A stretch of 64,000 nucleotides of DNA from the NCBI GenBank assembly GCA_022496805.1, contig CM040107.1:14061501-14125500 (forward strand), in the 5' to 3' direction. The stretch's first letter is position 1. Each line of letters begins with the position of its first letter. The position numbers were made by a program, and so were the translations under genes. This DNA is from Pohlia nutans (lineage: Eukaryota > Streptophyta > Bryopsida > Bryales > Mniaceae). Below, piece after piece: positions 33,851 through 44,570 of the stretch. The notes beneath the pieces were generated by a model. The model saw only the letters and a program-made list of their open reading frames with translations, ran no database searches and was not told the origin of the DNA.

Positions 33851-35200
33851 CACCGGCTAGGGTTTGAATGCGGAACATATTTTCGATGTGTTTTCTGTGT
33901 TCTCGTCTCTCTCTGCGTTTTTGCTAGTTTCTGTGTATTCTCCTCGCCTGTTGCAATGTCGTTTTAGGGTTTTATTCTTGCCGTTGCTTATTGTTGCGAA
34001 TAATTGGGTTGTGGTGTAAGGTTTCAGTGTCTTGAGTTTGTTGCTCTGTCGTTTTGTTTCTCGTCTTCAGTTTGTTACCCTGTCGTCTTGTTTCTCTCGT
34101 TTTTTTTTTCTCTTGTTTTGTTTCGCTTGTTTAGCTTACGTACTGCATACAGTTAGAAGTTGGAGGAACCGCGATTATAGACTTTTTCTAGGTGTTTATA
34201 GTCTCAAGTGCACTTCAGCTTTATCGAGTGTGGAGGCTCCGCATTTATAGAGAACCTTGTAGACTCGAATTGCTGGGTTGCAAGCTGATTTGCATTGGAA
34301 TATGGAAGCACGCCTTGGATCGAGGGAGAACGTTTGTCAAAGCGGACGGAGCGCAACGTAAGAGGTATGTTGATTGATTTCAACCTCTTTTGTCATTTGT
34401 ACTGAAAAATTTGAATATTGTAGTACGTGATAGCTAGGGTTTGGATTCTTACACTGTATTGCATTGTTTGTAAACTAGCTGCAAATTTGATGCATTTAGT
34501 AGATGCAAATTTCATGCCGTGAATGTTTTTTGGCATGCATGGTACAATCAAGCAAGCCTATTTAATAGTAATTGCTGGAGTGATTTGTCTGGTTAATTCC
34601 GTGTTCCTCTGTTGCTGGAGTGCTCAGTGTGTTTACTTTGGATTGGTGTTTTTTATAAATGAATTTAGTAGCGTACATTCAGAGATTGAGAGATTGAAAG
34701 CTCTTTTTTGATTCTGTGGGTAGTTGTGCATGGATTTTGGTTTGGCTTCAGAATTCTTTGGTAGGGTTTAGGTTTTTAAATCAAGTTTCTAAAGTGAGTT
34801 GTCTGGTTAATTTCGCGAACGAATTGGTGGAGTGATCAGTGTGCTTACATTAAAGTGGGGATTTTTATAAGTGAGTGTATTAGCGTACAATCATCAACAC
34901 ATAGAAACTTATTGTCTTGATTCTATGGGTGCTGGTATCGGTTGCTGATTCTATGGGTGCTGTATTGGTTGCAATGTTTCGGATTCGGCAAGTTGGCCAT
35001 CAGGAGCAATTTTTTTGTAGAGTTTTCAAGTCATATTCCAGGAGGTTAGGTCAGTGCTCTACTGACTAGTATCAATTCTATAATGTATCATTCTGCTGTG
35101 CACTAAATGCAATGTCTACCTCCAAATGATATAGAATAGTTTTAGATTTGCTCTGTTGTATTATGTTTAAGGAGAATGGTGTTTGAATAACCTGCTGGTG
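33851..35200. other. No clear gene; one exon-like segment
   Basis: T-rich sequence. A 110-bp segment ending at GTAAGAG|GTATGT near 34,367 has balanced composition and a good splice donor, so it could be an exon of an unseen gene, but no domain is recognisable. Two near-repeats of TTGATTCTATGGGTGCTG lie near 34,918 and 34,945. Confidence 0.3.
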
Positions 35201-35204
35201 ACAG

Positions 35205-36540
35205 ATGGTAGTTTAGGTCGATGTCAGTTTAGGTCGATGTCAGTTTAGGTCGAATCGATGTAAATGGACACAGAAACTGTCAAGGGAAACATTAATTTAG
35301 GTTGACTCGATCTATGTACACATATAAAAGTCTTGCCAAAAACGGAATTTCAGATCGTTTCGACCTAAAATTCACCAATAAATGCCTCAGATCAGCTTGA
35401 ACCGACCTAAATTGCAGTCCATTCAGGTCGACCCGACCTAAATTACCATATCTTAGAACGAATACAAAGAAAACCTAGAAGAAATGATTCGGAAGAAGGA
35501 TTCTCCCATCCAGCAGATCAGCTTGAATCGACCTAAATCTCGGGGAGGTCACTCCCTTGTATATTTTGTATACACGTGCGATAATGACCTATTTATTTGG
35601 GGGGTTATTTTAGCAAAAAATTTTAGCAAAAAATATTATTAGGTGATGGTATTTTACATGTAAAAAGCCTGAGAATATTATATGTGATGGTATTTTACAT
35701 GTAAACATGTTTCACTTTTTTAAAATCCCCTATTTTACATGTACATTTTTTACAAAATTTATCTACAATGAATATATTGGACCCTATTTTTTATCGCACG
35801 TTGTTTCTAAAATTTTTGCCAGTGAACCCCCGAGACCTAAATCCGCAATTATAGATCATATTTGTCGAATTCTAGAGTAGAAGGACTTGCCTATGTGCTA
35901 ATTCAGATAGAATCCAACTAAATTACCCCAAACATCAATAGAACTGCAGTCCATTTAGGTTGACCCGACCTAAATTCTATTACTCATGATCAATAGAAAG
36001 AAAACCTAGAAGAAGCATAAGCTAGAAGCACTGAACCAGTCCAGAAGATCAGGTCGAATTGACCTAAATCCGTAATTACGTATCAGATTTGCTGAATTCT
36101 AGAGTAGAAAGTCTAGCACATAAGAAGGTTCCAACTGTAAATTCAGATTGAGAAGACCTAAGTTACCCCAATTGCAATAAAATTGCAGTCCATTCAGATC
36201 GACCGGACCTAAATTACCATATCATATAATCAACTGATAGTAGTAATCAATTAGAAAAAACCATCTTTAGATCGAGTCGACCTAAGTGGCCCCAAATGTA
36301 CTGCGTCCAAGCCATGACAAAGAGCTCAGAATTCCACAGAATCCCATTCAACCTATATCATAGGCACCACATAATATATCTGTCACTCCTAAATCACCAA
36401 AGTCCTTGACTCTAATTTATATTAAAGTCGGATCGACCTAAAGAGTCTTACTTAAAGAACTGTATCATATGATACCTATGAAGTGTACTACAACCGTGCA
36501 ACATTCAAGCCGGTCTAAACTTAAGCTCGTCCCGAGCTAA
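35205..36540. repeat. Array of the AGGTCGA/TCGACCT palindrome family
   Basis: About 20 copies or half-copies of TTTAGGTCGANTCGACCTAAA. At 35,215-35,265 a 16-bp unit GTTTAGGTCGATGTCA is tandem three times. Later copies are scattered every 60-120 bp, for example near 35,415, 35,530, 35,955, 36,060, 36,205, 36,280 and 36,430. They lie upstream of the methyltransferase-like element gene and reappear in its introns. Confidence 0.8.
35784..35835. repeat. Second copy of the 53-bp block from 7,723-7,775
   Basis: Near-identical to 7,723-7,775 in unrelated flanking DNA, within the AGGTCGA array. Confidence 0.85.
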
Positions 36541-38159
36541 ACTTTGATGTGGGATTGATCAAAATAGACGTCCAAGTTTCTAGCCACTGGTGATCATGCA
36601 TGATAAAATTGGTATTTGATATTTGTGTCGCATATTTTAGCTCTTACCGAACTAAATTTTTGTCTGTCCGCGCTGTGAACAAAATGGCAACAGAGAGGAA
36701 GACACCAAAGGAACAAGCCATGCCAAACCTTGAGCTCTACTACGAGAGGGTAGCTCATCAGCCACACGCGAATGATGACCAGGCGGGCGACGACCTGACG
36801 AACTTTGGGGAGTTCTGGGACATGAAAGCCAGGACTTTGCAACAGTTCTGGAGCCTATACATGATAGGGAATACACGAGACGTTTGCTTGACAACGAAGG
36901 CCAAGAATGCGCCGGCCTTCCTGCCTCTTTCATACCACGAGAAGATCAAGGACATCAGCGCAGCTGGAGGATCAAAGATTATGTTTCATTGCGTCATAAC
37001 GAGAACGGAATGAGATAAGAAGCAGAAGTACAACTTCATGCTCACCTTCGACTCTGTTGTGATCCCATTCAACATCACCCCCCTACTACACTCTCTTGAA
37101 ACGACCGAGTTCAGTGCGTGCATCAAGGAGCAGGAGGATGATTATGACAATAAATACTTCTAGAGTAGCAACGGTCAGCCGCTGCGTGGGGCAGGGCTCT
37201 GCTTAAAAATCCGCAAGCTGATCCAGAACTTCGACGTCTTGAAATCGAAGGTGGAATTGCATCAAAAATCGATGGCACCTGTAAGCGTGTCCCTCGATAA
37301 CCGGAGCCAGGGAAGGAGTGCGGGATCCATGGGCAACTTCTCGCCAACTGCAAGACCCCAACAGAGCCGAGGCAAACGCAAGCCGAGCACGTCTCTCACA
37401 CCTTCTGGAGCACTATGCCAAAGCCATCTCGCCTCCTCCTCAAAGAGGAAGTAACTTGCAGAGAAGTCGGCGCCTGAGGCTGTCAACAAGGATAGCTTGG
37501 CATCCGCTGTGACGGAGTTACCGGAGCCCGTGGTGGGCAACAACAAACCCGAGTATGCGTGCTCGGCGGAAGCGTATAGGACGTTCTGGTCGTCTTGCAC
37601 TGACGCGTTCCTGTTCGAGGTCGAGGATAAAAAATCAATCCCCATCAAATAACTAATCGATGCGCCTCGACACAGGAACATCAATAATTACGAGCTGGCA
37701 TATGCAAGAAAGATCATGACCTTCCTTCTCAGCATGCCAGATAGGAGCACAAAGCAGACTCTGTGCGAAATGCCTGTCGAGCAGGCCACTAAATCGACTA
37801 GTTGGGATGCCATCAAAAATGGAATGTTCTGGCTGATCAATGGGCAACACAACGTCAAAGCTAGTTACATGATGCGCGAAGAAGGGATTGACAAGAAAGA
37901 CTTCAAAGACTTTGCGTCATGGAACTGCTTTGTCGTGTGGACAGAGAATAATGAAAAACTTCGTGAAATATCCGCCTACTACAACCGCGTCAATCACTTC
38001 GGCGCTATCAAGCCGTCATAGGCAACAAACATATTGGGAGCGTGGCAAGTATGGATAAATCTCGAGTGCCCTAAGCACCCAAAAGAAGCACTGCAAGTAG
38101 GAACAACTTATCAAGCCTCCAGGACGAAGGAGTCTGAAAGAAATAAAACAAAATTCAAG

Positions 38160-38379
38160 GTAATGTTCAGATCGAGTCGACCTAATACGCTTTGTAGTCC
38201 ATCCCATAGAGTAGATCCGAGTCGACATCAAGTTAGGTCGACTCGACCTAATACGCTCGTTCTATGCCTTGTCTTGCCTACTACCTTGCAATCCATGTGC
38301 TCCACGAACATTTGTTTGTTTAGATCGAGTCAACCTTAAATGACTGAATTATAGCTAACGGTGTACGAACCCCCTGCAG
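38160..38379 (+). other. Intron 1 of the methyltransferase-like relic, with palindromes
   Basis: A 220-bp GT-AG intron. It contains GATCGAGTCGACCTAAT near 38,170, GATCCGAGTCGACAT near 38,215, TTAGGTCGACTCGACCTAA at 38,252-38,270 (an exact 19-bp palindrome around its central base) and GATCGAGTCAACCTTAAAT near 38,323. Confidence 0.75.
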
Positions 38380-39721
38380 GAGTTTCAAGCTGCTGTGAAG
38401 CTGCGGTTCTCGATGCTCGATGTGGCGCAGGCGCAGAGAGACGCAAACAAAAGTAATGCCAAAGCGTTGCTCGACATCCAGAATGAGCTGAAACTGATCA
38501 CTGCGCCGGACGATGTGTTTGATCTTTGGAGCGGAGTGATCTCAAGCGCAGGTGCCGGCGAGCTTTAAACCCAGATAGTGACGGGAAGTTCAAGGAAAAG
38601 CCCAACAGGAATCCCGAGAGTGGGAATCTCACGGGCCAGTTCTTCAAGTGGCTGGGAAATTTAACCTACGACGACCTCGCGAAATTGGCAAAGCATATCC
38701 TTCATCGCGAGAAGTCCAAGTGGACCTAGGACTACCCAAAAGTCACGATTAAAGCCATATCCTTGGTTCTAGACAGGTGCTATTCTACCAAGGAATGGGT
38801 GGAGAGGAGGAAGCGAAAGCACCTTGTGAAAAGGGAATTGCACAACATTGATCGTTCTCTCGGGCTCTTCAATCCGGCGGGGGAATTAGTGCCCGAGAAA
38901 TGGAGGCAGTTCAAGAAGGACTACAACATCACGAGGGCGACTATGAAACGAGCGGCAAAGCATATCCTTCATCACGAGCAGCCAAGCAGGTGAGGAGAAA
39001 AAATAAGAAGACCGCGGACATCTCACCTCACGTGCATGAATTCTTCAAAGTCTTCCTGGAAAAACGAAAAGAATTCGTCAAACCGTCTGGAGAGGCTCAA
39101 TACCGGTCATACGACTCCAAGGAAAACATCCATTCCAAGTGGGCGGACGGGGTCTGGACAATCGACGATGTTAAATTCTTGAGATTGGGGGTCATCGACT
39201 TCAGGAACCTCCCCGGGGTTGAGCACAAAGAGAAGTCCAGTACGGGGATGCAGTACTTTTACGAGTTCATGACCTCTCTGAAAAGGGGAGGTGAACTAGA
39301 CTTCCATCAAGTGCCTACGTGGCTCTTTATGTGCGCCGACATGGAGATGATGCACTAGACTGTTCATTTTGCGGAGGGCGACGATGTCCTCCACAAATAC
39401 AAGAGAAAGTATGCCTCCTACCTTCCGGCCTAGAACGAGCGTCTTTACGACTTGCCGGCAAATTCTAAGAAGGCGCGAGCAAAAGTGGAGCTCCTCTGCT
39501 TGCAAAACCCCGAGGTATTCATGTTGCGGATCCCCGACGACTTCAAGGCACCAGACACGACGGTATATACGAAGCCTCGTGCGTACGATAAGCTGCAGTA
39601 CCGCCTGTTTAGGGCGGAACTCAGAATAGAGTTCTACTTGTCGCTCATGAAGCTGTTCACGATAGCGGGGTCAAATATCTTCTCCGTCTTCGCGGGATCC
39701 AAGATCACTTGTGCTGCTTTG

Positions 39722-40155
39722 GTAAGTAGCGCAAGACTCGATCTTCAGCTTGGGTCGACCTAAACATATGTAGTGTTAGCTGAGGTCGACCTAAACCTAC
39801 TATCGACAGTCCTTCTCTGTAGGTTCAGATCGGGTCAACCTAATCCTCTGTATTGTTAGCTCAAGTTGACCTAATCCTGTGTACATTCAATTCGCGTTGA
39901 CCTAAACCTATGTAGTGTTAGCTCGAGTCAACCTAAACCCTTGTAGTGTTAGCTCGAGTCAACCTAACCTTCACAGTTTCCCCTCTCTTCAGCTCGTTTC
40001 GACCTGAAACTACCTCCTCTATGGTTGCATGTCTCTCCGTCATAGTTTAAACCTGCATGTCCGTCAAAGTTTAGGTCGAGTCGATCTAAGTCTTTCTTGC
40101 TCCTCCATTTCATTGACCTCTAACTCAGTTCATGACTACCGTGTTATTTGTGCAG
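39722..40155 (+). other. Intron 2 of the methyltransferase-like relic, with palindromes
   Basis: A 434-bp GT-AG intron holding about nine half or full AGGTCGACCTAA-type words. GTTAGCTCGAGTCAACCTAA is directly repeated near 39,920 and 39,950. The motif density is many times that of the neighbouring exons. Confidence 0.75.
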
Positions 40156-40663
40156 AGGTTTTGCGTGAACAGCTATGCTGTCGGGCCCAATTCGAGTACA
40201 GAATGGTGGACTCTAATCGCACATGACGCCTTGGAGCTGGACAAGGCGGACTTCCTTGAGGACGGATATGTAGTGAAGGTTGGAGGGAATCAGGGTACCC
40301 CTGCTGCAAGAGCAGGGCCCTCCTCATCGAAGAGAAAGCTGAGGATGACGATGAATCCTCTTCGTCCTCCTCCGATGACGACGAGGACGAGGAAGATCAT
40401 GCTCCCCCTCCGGAGACCCCCGGGAATTATTCCGCGTCCTCTGGCCATCAGTGTGGAACTCCTTCCTCCGAGCGGAAGTCGAAGAGGAAGAAACGTGACT
40501 CTTCCAACAAAATTTTGAAGTCGTTGGTTGCTACGGTTGGAACTCTAGCTACTCAGACGGTGGAAATGAGATCAAACAAGGTCGAGTTCTAGAAGTACGT
40601 CATGGGTTTGCAACAGCACCAAAATAATTTTCAGCAGACATTACAGGCGTTTATGGAGTGACT

Positions 40664-41439
40664 TCCGCACCTCAACCTGTCGCTCTAATGAACTCGTTGC
40701 CGTTGCCTTCTGCACCTCTGCTGCTGACTAATCATCCGTCAGGGTCAATATCCAGCGACAACTCTGCTCCACCGGCGTCGTCGTCTGTCGGTGCGCCTCC
40801 TCCGCCTCCACCATCGTACTCGCTTGTTAACAGTAAATTAAGAGTAACGGTAGGTCTACTGATCAGAGTTTTACCTGGGTAATTTTCCAAGTTATCCCAG
40901 TAGGTAGATCTAGGAAAACACTTTTTTACCGATCTGACCTTACTGTCAGATCTGGTTGTATTGTGGTACAAAAGCAATAGAGCCAACCTCATTGGCATGC
41001 TCCATTTTCCCAGATAATTGCTTTGTGTTAGAAGTATTTTCTTCTAACTTATTCCCTACCGAGTGACTTTCTGTATACCATTGCTTATTCAGATCAGTTT
41101 GTCTTCCCTCAGTTTTGTGATAACTGACTTAGCTTTGAGTATTTTGCTGTCCATTCGGTTAACTTCCTTCTCCTCGGTAGCTAGTAATCCCCCGGTACTG
41201 ATTACCGAGTAGGTTCTTACCAAGGGGTGCTACCATCGCTTGTCGTTGCGCCTCCTCCACCGTCCTCGCCTGTCGCTGCCGCTGCCTCTGCTCTTGCGTT
41301 TGCTCCGTCCACTTCGCCGGCTCCCCGGCAAGTGTCATCGAGCGCTACTGGTGTCGACAATGTAGGATTCAGCGGAGCTAGTACAAATGCAGACACTGTC
41401 GCATCGTCCGACACTGCTGCAGCAGGTGGTTCCCAATAA
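40664..41439 (+). pseudogene. Pro/Ser/Ala-rich coding stretch split by a solo LTR
   Basis: A low-complexity Pro/Ser/Ala-rich frame runs from about 40,664 to 40,824 (ends PPPPPPSYSL). It resumes directly after the LTR at 41,236 (APPPPSSPVAAAASA, then GVDNVGFSGAS) to the TAA at 41,437. Removing the LTR and one copy of the 5-bp duplication restores a single frame, so the stretch was probably coding when the LTR inserted. It follows the end of the methyltransferase-like gene by a few bases in another frame and may be its C-terminal tail after one more frameshift. No domain recognised. Confidence 0.45.
40825..41235. mobile_element. Solo LTR (411 bp) with 5-bp target-site duplication
   Basis: Begins TGTTAACAG, ends GCTACCA (TG...CA) and is flanked by TCGCT on both sides (40,820-40,824 and 41,236-41,240). 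This is the standard footprint of LTR-LTR recombination after retrotransposon insertion. It also starts TGTTAAC, like the LTR at 49,927, but I see no further similarity, so they are different families. Confidence 0.85.
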
Positions 41440-42097
41440 TCACTCGATGTCATTTGTATAGTTTTAGCTCGACCTGAGTTGATTTGTATCATAGTTTTTT
41501 GTAGGCTTTGTGTATAGACGGCTGTAATACTTAGGATCTTCAACTGCTGGTTGAGAAGACAATTTAGGACATTTTTCCATCAACATTTTTTTGTACTTTA
41601 AATTTCTAGACCTTATTTTAATTTACATACACCTCACTCGGGAATTTATGTTCATCTATTGTCATTGCAGGCTCCATCTGTGCCCACAGTGTGCCTCATG
41701 CTCAATTGCCTCATGCTCTTCAGCCACCCCCACAAACTACTCGGGACAGTGAGTCCTTGGAGCCCAGTCTCGCCTCGCCCAGAGTTCCTTCTTCTCGTGT
41801 CGACCCTCCGTCCTCTCAAACACTTGTGTATGCGCGTAGACTGCAAGGGGATGCGCAATTGGGTGAGGGTACACGTACTTCGACCTCCCTTCCTCTTACT
41901 GTCGCGAGCGCTGCACCTCCCGTAGCCACGCCTATCGTCAGTGCGAAGTCAATCCAGACCTCCGGCCTTTAGGCGCGATCCATACGTTTCTTAGTGATCG
42001 TTTGTTTGTTAGTTTTTTTTTTGGTCTTAGCGCTCGCCTCGATCGTTTACCGTTTTCATTACGATGTCGTCCGAAATGTATCAGTTCAGGATGGTAA
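41440..42097. other. Inter-genic or intronic stretch with a Ser/Pro-rich possible exon
   Basis: Between GCAG|GCTCC (41,670) and a stop at 41,970 there is a Ser/Pro/Thr-rich open stretch that could be an upstream exon of the FCP1-like relic. The rest is T-rich with an acceptor-like CAGTTCAG near 42,090. Confidence 0.35.
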
Positions 42098-42643
42098 TTG
42101 GTTGCACATTTGTCTGTCCGTTGTCGCCAGGGATCCGGGCCTCCTCTTTCTTGTGGAGGTTCTTCGGAGGCGGTCATTTGGTCGCCCCACCTTAGGCCGC
42201 CGAAAAAATGGCTCAATGTCGTCCTGGACCTGAAAGGAATCCTCTGCGTCTGTGAGAATTTGAAATCCCGGACTACGCGTACGCCTTTTAACAACTACTC
42301 GGCGCCGCACTCAGCCGAGTAGGCCAAACTACTCATAGGCCGTGGTGGCAGATTCACGTCTGCAAACACCATTGTAGTGGACAACAGCCCCAATAAGCAC
42401 ATTTTGAATGAGCCCCAGAATGTAGTCCTCCCCGACTCTTGGTCCTCCGTCGGGGCCGATGCGCGCGATCATTTTCTCTCTGATGTTCTCCTTCCATGGT
42501 TTCGGCATCTACTTTGCAGTCCTGGCCCAAGGTTGTTATCTTTTCGCAGGGACAATAATATTGGGCGGCGTATGCTCTGCGATGAGCTGTACAACTTCCT
42601 CATGGAGGTTGTACGCGCATCCCGTAGTCTGCCTTGGTCCTAG
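42098..42643 (+). pseudogene. FCP1/NIF-like HAD phosphatase relic with central deletion
   Basis: One frame reads WLNVVLDLKGILC near 42,210, the position of the DxDx(T/V) motif of FCP1/SCP phosphatases. After TAG at 42,320-42,322 it reads TIVVDNSPNKHILNEPQN near 42,375-42,425 and FLSDVLLPWFRHL near 42,475, the conserved end of the NIF domain. Family members dephosphorylate proteins such as the RNA polymerase II C-terminal domain. Here the second Asp of motif I is replaced (DLKG), and only ~55 residues separate the motif I and DNSP segments instead of about 80-120, so the middle of the fold is missing. Catalytic function is very unlikely. Plant FCP1-like proteins often have DLNG, from which DLKG is one base away. 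The stop fits a Gln ancestor. Confidence 0.6.
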
Positions 42644-42966
42644 TTCATTGTACTGTCGTATAGTTGCACGCCCTTCTCTTAGTGATGTAGCCGTTTTAAA
42701 CTACTTGGTTCAATCTTTGGTCGCCTTGACTGATCTGTATAATTCCTTGTAATTGTAATATACCCTTGTGTTCACAACATTTTTGCTTGAGTACATTGTG
42801 AGATGAATTTTATGAACGCTTGAATGCTATCTTTTAAATTTGTTATGTCTTCGTCGCACCCTTATTCAGTTAGCATCATTTTTCTCCTCTTTTTTCTACT
42901 GCTTCGCATATTTTGTTTCGTTGCAATGCGGTGCTAGGATTTGACCTCATTGCTAATTCTCTTCAG

Positions 42967-43775
42967 GCAAGGTATGCCGCTGCTTATCTATCCCACGGTG
43001 CTGGCCTCCAATGCACAGCGTCCACCGATTCTATCATGGACTATGGCCAGTATGCTATACTCAGTAGAGGAAACTTCTTCCGCTCGGCACCTACGGCCCA
43101 GTCAACCATGGACGTTTCTACCAAGCCAATTCAACATGGTGTAGTGGACAGCCCTCCTAACGGTGGTACCCGTCTTGTGCCCAAGTCCTCACCTCCTCCT
43201 TTGTGGCCACGAGAACCTTCTACTTCTCGTCGCTCGCGTTCTCCGTCTGATAGGGTGCCTCAGAGAAAGCTTTATGAAGACGCCGCTCACCCAATTAATT
43301 CTCTTGAGGTACGAATACTTTCTTTCCCCGCACCATTATTTCGCTTAGACGGTCTGGCCTTGCAATTTACTTGATGTAGATTCCCTTGTACTTGCAGGGT
43401 TCCGACATGCCCAAACCATGCAAGTCCTCTGCTACTTTAAATAATGTCCGAAAGACCCCTGCGATGCTCTCATCAAACCCGCCTTGTCTAACCCAAGCCC
43501 GTGTTGATGTGCCTCCTCATACGCAATTGCGTACTCGTCTCCCTTCAGTGATTGCGGGTCTTCAAAAGACTCAGTCGCATGACAAATTCAAATGGAGATC
43601 AGCTCCGGTTCGAGATGAGAGGGAGGAACTGATGTTGGCGCAACAAAGGCGAGAGATTGCGCAACGGCGATTGTCGATGTATCCCTTCGATAGTCGTGGT
43701 CATGTGATGTTGAAGGCAGTAGCAGAACTTCAGTTGAAGGCCGAAGCTAAACTAAAGAGTCGATCGCAACCCTAG
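42967..43775 (+). CDS. Hypothetical protein, two intact exons with a good intron
   Basis: An acceptor TCTCTTCAG precedes 42,967. Exon A (42,967-43,308) and exon B (43,398-43,775) join in phase 0 across an 89-bp intron with GAG|GTACGA and CTTGCAG|GGT. The encoded ~240 residues start AARYAAAYLSHGAGL-like, contain a Ser/Pro/Arg-rich middle (probably disordered) and end in a charged helix (REELMLAQQRREIAQRR near 43,620-43,670). The stop is at 43,773-43,775. No stop or frameshift interrupts it. The true first exon is probably upstream; an ATG-less frame extends back to 42,913. I do not recognise the family. It may be the last part of the FCP1-like gene or an independent gene. Confidence 0.5.
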
Positions 43776-44480
43776 ATCCGCTAGGCATTCTATTTGTGAT
43801 TACTATAGAGACTTATAAAAGTACGTAGAGCTCATGTTTTTATATAGGATTTTACGCTTCGCTCATTCTTTTTCCTAGCATTATGAGACATTATCAAAAT
43901 TGGATTACCTACTTGCAATACAAACACCCAAAAAATGTATGTTGAACCTCCTTTAATCCAAAATGGGCAGTTAGGGATTGTAGGGCAGTAAAGATGAGCC
44001 TAGCCGCCATAAATGGGAGAAATAGCGTTCATTATGGCCTCTTTAATTATTTGGAGAGAGTGGTGCTCTCGCGCGCATCTTAGGTGTTCACTACGAAGCC
44101 TGGGAATGGCGGCGGACCGGGCAGGAGACTAAATGAGATGCCGGAGGTATGGGGACGGGCCTCTGCCGGTCCCGGCCACAATCCAGGATTTGAATTAGGC
44201 AACCTTAAATTGGGCGGCCCATTATTCTTTTCTCCCCGGTTCCTCCATTCCTCCGCGCACGCCATTTTTTGTAGTTCCGGAGAGCGATAGAGTTTCCATT
44301 TTGCGCCCGGAAGTAGAGAGCAGGAAGCGCCCGGCTTGTGAGGATTCTGAACGCCCGGGAGTGAGGGAAACTGAACACCCAGTGAGAAACAGTGACGCGA
44401 GATTAGAATTTGGGATAGGCAAGCATCCGGATAGTGTCCACTGTCAATTCCAGCGGAGTTTGAGTAAGAAAGTGAGTGCG
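43776..44480. other. Boundary into the CCGG-rich element
   Basis: AT-rich to about 43,950. Then GC rises and CCGG, CCCGG and CCGGA words become dense from about 44,110. No gene recognised; short ORFs on both strands overlap each other. Confidence 0.4.
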
Positions 44481-44570
44481 CTGCCAAAATGAGGGTCGCG
44501 GGGTCTCCGGGAGGTCAGAAGAACACCACGGAAACGGAAAGGGAAGCGTCTGGAGCGGGAGGCGCGTGCT

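Larger units (their letters stand above)
36684..40661 (+). pseudogene. Element gene ending in an N4/N6-type methyltransferase-like domain; nine in-frame stops
   Basis: Starts at ATG 36,684. Exon 1 runs to 38,159 (AAG|GTAATG), exon 2 from 38,380 (CCCTGCAG|GAG) to 39,721 (TTG|GTAAGT) and exon 3 from 40,156 (TGTGCAG|AGG) to 40,661. Stops: TGA 37,011; TAG 37,161; TAA 37,452; TAA 37,650; TAG 38,019; TAG 38,727; TAG 39,356; TAG 39,431; TAG 40,590. Frameshifts lie near 38,515, 38,990 and 40,330. The first ~600 residues are unrecognised, with a basic linker near 37,240-37,450. Across the exon 2-3 junction, ELRIEFYLSLMKLFT, then GSNIFSVFAGSKITCAAL, then CVNSYAVGPN resemble the C-terminal part of beta-class N4/N6 DNA methyltransferases: the helix before motif I, then a motif I of the DxFxGSGTT type. 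I see no DPPY, so activity is doubtful. The C-terminus is Ser/Asp-rich and basic. The splice sites survive despite nine stops. Confidence 0.5.

Noticed and set aside
33489..33967. Val/Pro-repeat ORFs over the GTGCCC minisatellite
   Set aside because: Pure translation of a hexanucleotide repeat in every frame.
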